Positions 60,803-64,000 of a stretch of DNA of 64,000 bases are shown in pieces. The notes under the pieces were generated by a model. It was given only the letters and a program-made list of their open reading frames with translations. It did not search any database and was not told the origin of the DNA. Each line of letters starts with the position of its first letter. Positions within the stretch are counted from its first letter, which is position 1. Source of the stretch: Chloroflexota bacterium (GTDB taxonomy: Bacteria; Chloroflexota; Dehalococcoidia; UBA2979); the NCBI GenBank assembly GCA_947479915.1, contig CANKAU010000008.1, positions 1-64,000 on the forward strand, read 5' to 3'. The translations under genes were made by a program, and so were the position numbers.

Positions 60803-63448
60803 CTACCCCCGGCGTCGAGGCGCAGGCGCGGGCAGGCGCGCTTCGAGCGCCGACATGCGGTCGGCGAGCTTCTGGTTCGTCTGCTGGAGCTTCTCCACCT
60901 CGTCCTTCAGGCCGCGCACCTCTGCGCTGCGGTCTTGCGCCTCGCCGATGCGGCGCGTGGCGACGCGGACGGAGCGCTTCACCCGACCCTCGAGGCTGCG
61001 GTCGCCCGCAGCGCGGAGCGCGGCGATCGACTTCGTGTCGCCGACCGCCTCCACGGCGGCGATCGCCGCGATCTGCACACGGAGCCACCGGTCGTCCAGC
61101 AGTTCCTCCAGCCGCTCGCGGAGCCGCGTGCGGGCCGTGTCGTCGAGGTACGGCGCCAGTGCGCCGAGCGCCGAGGTGGCCGCGCGCCGCGAGTTCTGGT
61201 GCACGCCCCACTTCGTGTGGTCGAGCAGCAGCGGCAGCGCGCGCGGGTCACGCAGTGACCCCAGGCCCGCCAGCGCGGCGGCGGTGATCGCGTCGTTGTG
61301 GGCGGGGCGGCCGAGCACCTTGCGCAGCACTTCGAACGCGGTGCCGTCCAACGTCTTGCCGAGGGCGGCGGCCGCGTTCGCCTGCACGTAGTAGGAGGCG
61401 TCGCCGGGATTGCGCCCGGAGCCCTCCAGGTAGCCGCGCAACGCGGCGGCAGCGGCGGCGTCGCGGAAGTTCCCGAGCGCGCTCGCCACGGCGCGGCGCA
61501 CGCGCGCGGAGCTGTCCCCGGCCGCCTCGATCAGCGCGTCGCGCGCGGGGTCGCTCTTCGCGGTGCCGAGGGCGCTGGCGATCTCGGCGCGGACGATCTC
61601 CAGCTCGCGGCGGTTGCGGAGCGCGGCGCGCAGCGCCTCGATTGCGCCGGGGGAGCCGACCTTCGCAAGGCCCTTCGCGGCCTCGATGCGGCCGATCGCC
61701 TCGGGATCGCCGGTCAGGCGCGCCTTCAGCGGGCCCTCGCCGGGCGTGTAGTCCAGCGTCTTCAGCACGCGCCCCGCGACGTCGATCGATACGAACGAGG
61801 GCTCAGCCGCGAGCTTGAACAGGAACGCGTGCGCCGCATCGACCACCCGCACGATGTGCCGCTCGAACACCCCGTTCACCATGAAGCCGAGCTCCATGGG
61901 CACGCGGTAGATCGAGGTCAGGCCCTCCGCCTTCTGGGTCTGGTTCAGCGTGACGGTGAGGATCTTCGACGCGCCGTCCCAGGACGTGCTGGCCTTGAAC
62001 TCCGGGTGCCCGCCCTTCCACACCCACTGCTGGAAGAACGCGTCCATGTTGCGGCCAGTCGCCTGCTCGATGGCGCGCTGCAGGTCGTGCGTCAGCACAT
62101 CGCTCGCGCGGTGCTGCGTCACGTAGTGGTTGATCGCCTTCCACCACAGCTCATCGCCCAGCTCAGTGCGCAGCATGTCGAGGACGACCGAGCCGCGCTC
62201 GTACAGGTGGCGGTCGAAGATGTCGATCGGCTCGCGGTAGATGTTCTCCACGATCGATCGGCGGTAGTCCCGCGCGTCCTCCGCGAAGTAGTTCGCGGCC
62301 TTCTGCGAGACGTCGTAACGGAACGCGTCGTGCCCGCGGTGGTGCTCGACGAACAGGGCGTCGAAGTACGTGGCAAACGACTCGTTGAGCCAGCCGTGCG
62401 ACCACTCCCGGCAGGTCAGCAGATCGCCGAACCACTGGTGGGCCAGCTCATGCGCCGTGATCGAGTCGCACTGTTCGAGGACGTCCTCGTGCGCGCGGGC
62501 GTCGTGCAGCAGCGTGTCGGTCATGGTGGTGGCGGAGGTGTTCTCCATGCCGCCGAAAATGAAGTCGGCGACGGCGACCGTGGCGTACTTCGCCCACGGG
62601 TAATCCACGCCGATCTTGTCCGAGAAGAAGCGGATCATCTCCGGCGTCCGCCCGAAGGCGCGCTCGAGGTCTGCCGCGGTGCCGGTCGCGCCGTAGTACT
62701 GCACCGGCACGTCGCCGCCGCCCGCGATCTGCGCGTGCGTGACCACCTCGTCGAACTCGCCCGCCGCGAGCGTCACCAGGTAGGCGGGATGCGCGATCTC
62801 CTGCGCCCAGTGGTACGTCTTCGTCTTGCGGCGCTTGTTCTCCGTGACCTCGACGAGCCGCCCGTTGGAGAGCGCGAACCACGAGGCGGGGACGGTGGCC
62901 AGCATCTCGGTGGTGAACTTCTCGCCCGGGAAGTCGAAGCACGGGAAGTAGCAGGCGCTGTCTTCTGCCTGGCCCTGGGTCCACACCTGCACCGGGCGCT
63001 TCGGGTAGCCCTTGTCCGGGGCGTTGAAGTACAGGCCTCGGCGCGGGGTCGCGCTGTAGGTGACGATGGTCGTGATCGAACGCGTCGAGGGGCGCGCGCG
63101 CCCGAGGTCGATGGTCAGCGAGCGGTCGCCGGTGCGGAACGCGAAGGGCTTGCCCGCCTCATCGGTGACGGATTCCACGCGCAGCTCGATCGCGTCGAAG
63201 ACCGCCTCGCGCAGGCCGTCGTTGCGGGGGCGGAACGTCGTGGTCGCCACGCCGCGGACGCTGCGATGCGCGAGGTCGGGCTCCAGCTCGATGCGCAGGT
63301 GCTCCACGATGAACGGGCGGTCGCGGCCCCAGACCGCCTCGTCGCCGGGGAGGGCGAAGGCCCGGTCGCCCGGTGCGGCAGCCATCTGCGTCAGGCCGTG
63401 GCAGGCCTCGAAGGCCTCGTTCAACGCGTCAGTGGCGAAGTCGCTCAT
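60803..63448 (-). CDS. M1-family zinc aminopeptidase with HEAT-like repeats
   Basis: An 881-residue metallopeptidase. The N-terminal beta domain (about 40-230) has VWTQGQAEDSACYFPCFDFP. The catalytic domain has the exopeptidase motif GGMEN (299-303), zinc site HELAHQW (333-339) and the third ligand Glu in WLNESFATYFD. From about 575 onward the protein is made of repeated helical hairpins with HEAT/PBS-lyase character (GSPGAIEALRAALRNRRELE, SDPARDALIEAAGDSSARVR), unlike the compact ERAP-type C-domain. A short coiled coil (GLKDEVEKLQQTNQKLADRM) ends it. No signal peptide is seen. ATG 63448 is preceded by AGGGGGT. It is probably cotranscribed after the CinA-like gene. Confidence 0.92.
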   Translation of the reverse strand: MSDFATDALNEAFEACHGLTQMAAAPGDRAFALPGDEAVWGRDRPFIVEHLRIELEPDLAHRSVRGVATTTFRPRNDGLREAVFDAIELRVESVTDEAGKPFAFRTGDRSLTIDLGRARPSTRSITTIVTYSATPRRGLYFNAPDKGYPKRPVQVWTQGQAEDSACYFPCFDFPGEKFTTEMLATVPASWFALSNGRLVEVTENKRRKTKTYHWAQEIAHPAYLVTLAAGEFDEVVTHAQIAGGGDVPVQYYGATGTAADLERAFGRTPEMIRFFSDKIGVDYPWAKYATVAVADFIFGGMENTSATTMTDTLLHDARAHEDVLEQCDSITAHELAHQWFGDLLTCREWSHGWLNESFATYFDALFVEHHRGHDAFRYDVSQKAANYFAEDARDYRRSIVENIYREPIDIFDRHLYERGSVVLDMLRTELGDELWWKAINHYVTQHRASDVLTHDLQRAIEQATGRNMDAFFQQWVWKGGHPEFKASTSWDGASKILTVTLNQTQKAEGLTSIYRVPMELGFMVNGVFERHIVRVVDAAHAFLFKLAAEPSFVSIDVAGRVLKTLDYTPGEGPLKARLTGDPEAIGRIEAAKGLAKVGSPGAIEALRAALRNRRELEIVRAEIASALGTAKSDPARDALIEAAGDSSARVRRAVASALGNFRDAAAAAALRGYLEGSGRNPGDASYYVQANAAAALGKTLDGTAFEVLRKVLGRPAHNDAITAAALAGLGSLRDPRALPLLLDHTKWGVHQNSRRAATSALGALAPYLDDTARTRLRERLEELLDDRWLRVQIAAIAAVEAVGDTKSIAALRAAGDRSLEGRVKRSVRVATRRIGEAQDRSAEVRGLKDEVEKLQQTNQKLADRMSALEARLPAPAPRRRG

Positions 63449-63493
63449 CGAAGACCCCCTGTGGCCGAGCGGGGCGGCCCATCCCCCTGCCCC

Positions 63494-63539
63494 CTTCCCG
63501 GCGCGGGAAGAGGGATGACGTGCGGGGGGCTTGGCCCCC
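63494..63539 (-). repeat. Hairpin pair between cinA-like and aminopeptidase genes
   Basis: CTTCCCG-GCG-CGGGAAG (63494-63510) and GGGGGC-TTG-GCCCCC (63525-63539). The first, flanked by CCC and GGG, resembles the CCCTCTCCCG hairpins at 31035-31126 and may belong to the same repeat type. They could also end the upstream transcript. Confidence 0.45.
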
Positions 63540-63652
63540 GACTGCACCAGAGTCCGGCGGGCTCCGCTGTTCTGTTGTGTCGCAGATCGCGCGGACGCCA
63601 GAACGGCAGATTACCGCGTCCGTCACCGGGCCATCGCACCCATGACCGAACG

Positions 63653-64000
63653 CTACGCCGTCTGCGCAGTCGTCTCATCGAGGTAGTCGAGGATCAGCCG
63701 CAGCGCCGCCTCGCTCGCCTGCCGCTTGTTCTCCTCGCGCGTGCCGGCGAATTGGCAGCGCATGGTGCGCTCGAAGTCCGGCGCGACGATCGCGACGAAG
63801 TACATGCCGGCAGGGCGCAACGGGTTGCCGGTGTCGCTCGCCACGCCCGTCTCGGCAACGGCCACGTCCGCGTGCATCAGGTCTCGCGCACCCCGCGCCA
63901 TGGCGAGGGCGGCGGCGGCGCTGACCGAGCCTTCGGTGTTGAGCATGCCGTCATCGACGCGGAGCAGGTCCGTCTTGGGCGCGCGCGCGTAGGGCGCGAT
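63653..64000 (-). CDS. CinA C-terminal-domain (nicotinamide-nucleotide amidase-like) protein, 5' part missing
   Basis: The C-terminal 115 codons of a CinA/PncC-type protein; the frame is open to the window end, so the start lies beyond 64000. Recognisable family blocks: KTDLLRV, then NTEGSVSAAAALAMARGARD, DVAVAETGVAS and GMYFVAIVAPD. PncC deamidates nicotinamide mononucleotide to recycle NAD precursors. The usual GIAGPGG motif is altered to GVASDTGN, so activity is uncertain. Whether the COG1058 domain of full-length CinA is present cannot be seen. Confidence 0.8.
   Translation of the reverse strand: MAPYARAPKTDLLRVDDGMLNTEGSVSAAAALAMARGARDLMHADVAVAETGVASDTGNPLRPAGMYFVAIVAPDFERTMRCQFAGTREENKRQASEAALRLILDYLDETTAQTA

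Noticed and set aside
1-64000. CRISPR array, rRNA operon, replication origin
   Set aside because: No regularly spaced direct repeats, no rRNA-like stretch and no DnaA-box cluster were seen. recF is present, but dnaA, dnaN and gyrB are not beside it.

Overview
The window is 64 kb of dense, high-GC chromosomal DNA (I judge the GC content by eye to be well above 60%). It carries about 55 protein genes and one tRNA. No rRNA, plasmid or phage genes were seen. The gene content is several CaiB/BaiF CoA-transferases, a thiolase/DUF35 module, an LLM-type flavin oxidoreductase, an NAD-type formate dehydrogenase, a fused AccD-AccA, MoxR/VWA genes and a truncated hemoglobin. Many genes start 6-8 bases after a TANNNT box, which suggests leaderless mRNAs. 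The best guess is a Chloroflexota bacterium, perhaps Dehalococcoidia/SAR202-like; an actinobacterial relative is less likely. This placement rests on gene content only.

Layout. 1-690: right end of an IS6-family insertion sequence. 850-12219: acyl-CoA cluster. On the plus strand lie a double CaiB/BaiF protein and a thiolase-like protein. On the minus strand an apparent operon runs cyclase, double CaiB, CaiB, CaiB, DUF35 Zn-ribbon/OB protein, thiolase-like protein. The two CaiB types (A and B) always occur paired, fused as A-B or B-A or as adjacent genes. 12364-16862: hydrolases, tRNA-Arg, TPR protein, pterin dehydratase, aminotransferase. 16943-23178: 3D-domain protein, XRE regulator, MoxR ATPase, VWA protein, K+ channel. 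23199-29812: VOC protein, lipid kinase, RecF, and a two-component operon with a proline-rich coiled-coil protein between regulator and kinase. 29966-32452: Gfo/Idh/MocA oxidoreductase, enoyl-CoA hydratase, small membrane protein.

32525-41810 is a formate/redox block: FdsA-, FdsB- and FdsG-like formate dehydrogenase subunits, a MOSC protein, a UbiE-like methyltransferase, a truncated hemoglobin, a redoxin gene with an in-frame TGA, and PurU, which releases formate. 41853-52059: MFS transporter, DEAD-box helicase with a long charged N-terminal region, SnoaL-like protein, fused AccD-AccA, alpha/beta hydrolase, LLM oxidoreductase, phosphotransferase/kinase fusion. 52399-64000: membrane protein, two-gene ABC importer, GAF protein, dienelactone hydrolase, DUF192 lipoprotein, HAD-like protein, M1 aminopeptidase with HEAT repeats, and the C-terminal end of a CinA-like gene.

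The strongest unusual signal is at 39833-40903. A redoxin-like gene is interrupted by TGA exactly where the first Cys of a CPFC motif belongs. The frame stays open for 290 codons after it, and a nested hairpin starts two bases after the TGA. This looks like a selenocysteine protein (U-P-F-C) fused to a DsbD-alpha-like domain. Other notable signals are the paired CaiB modules, the thiolase-like proteins without a Cys nucleophile, leaderless promoters, and two upstream ORFs that overlap the start codons of their downstream genes.
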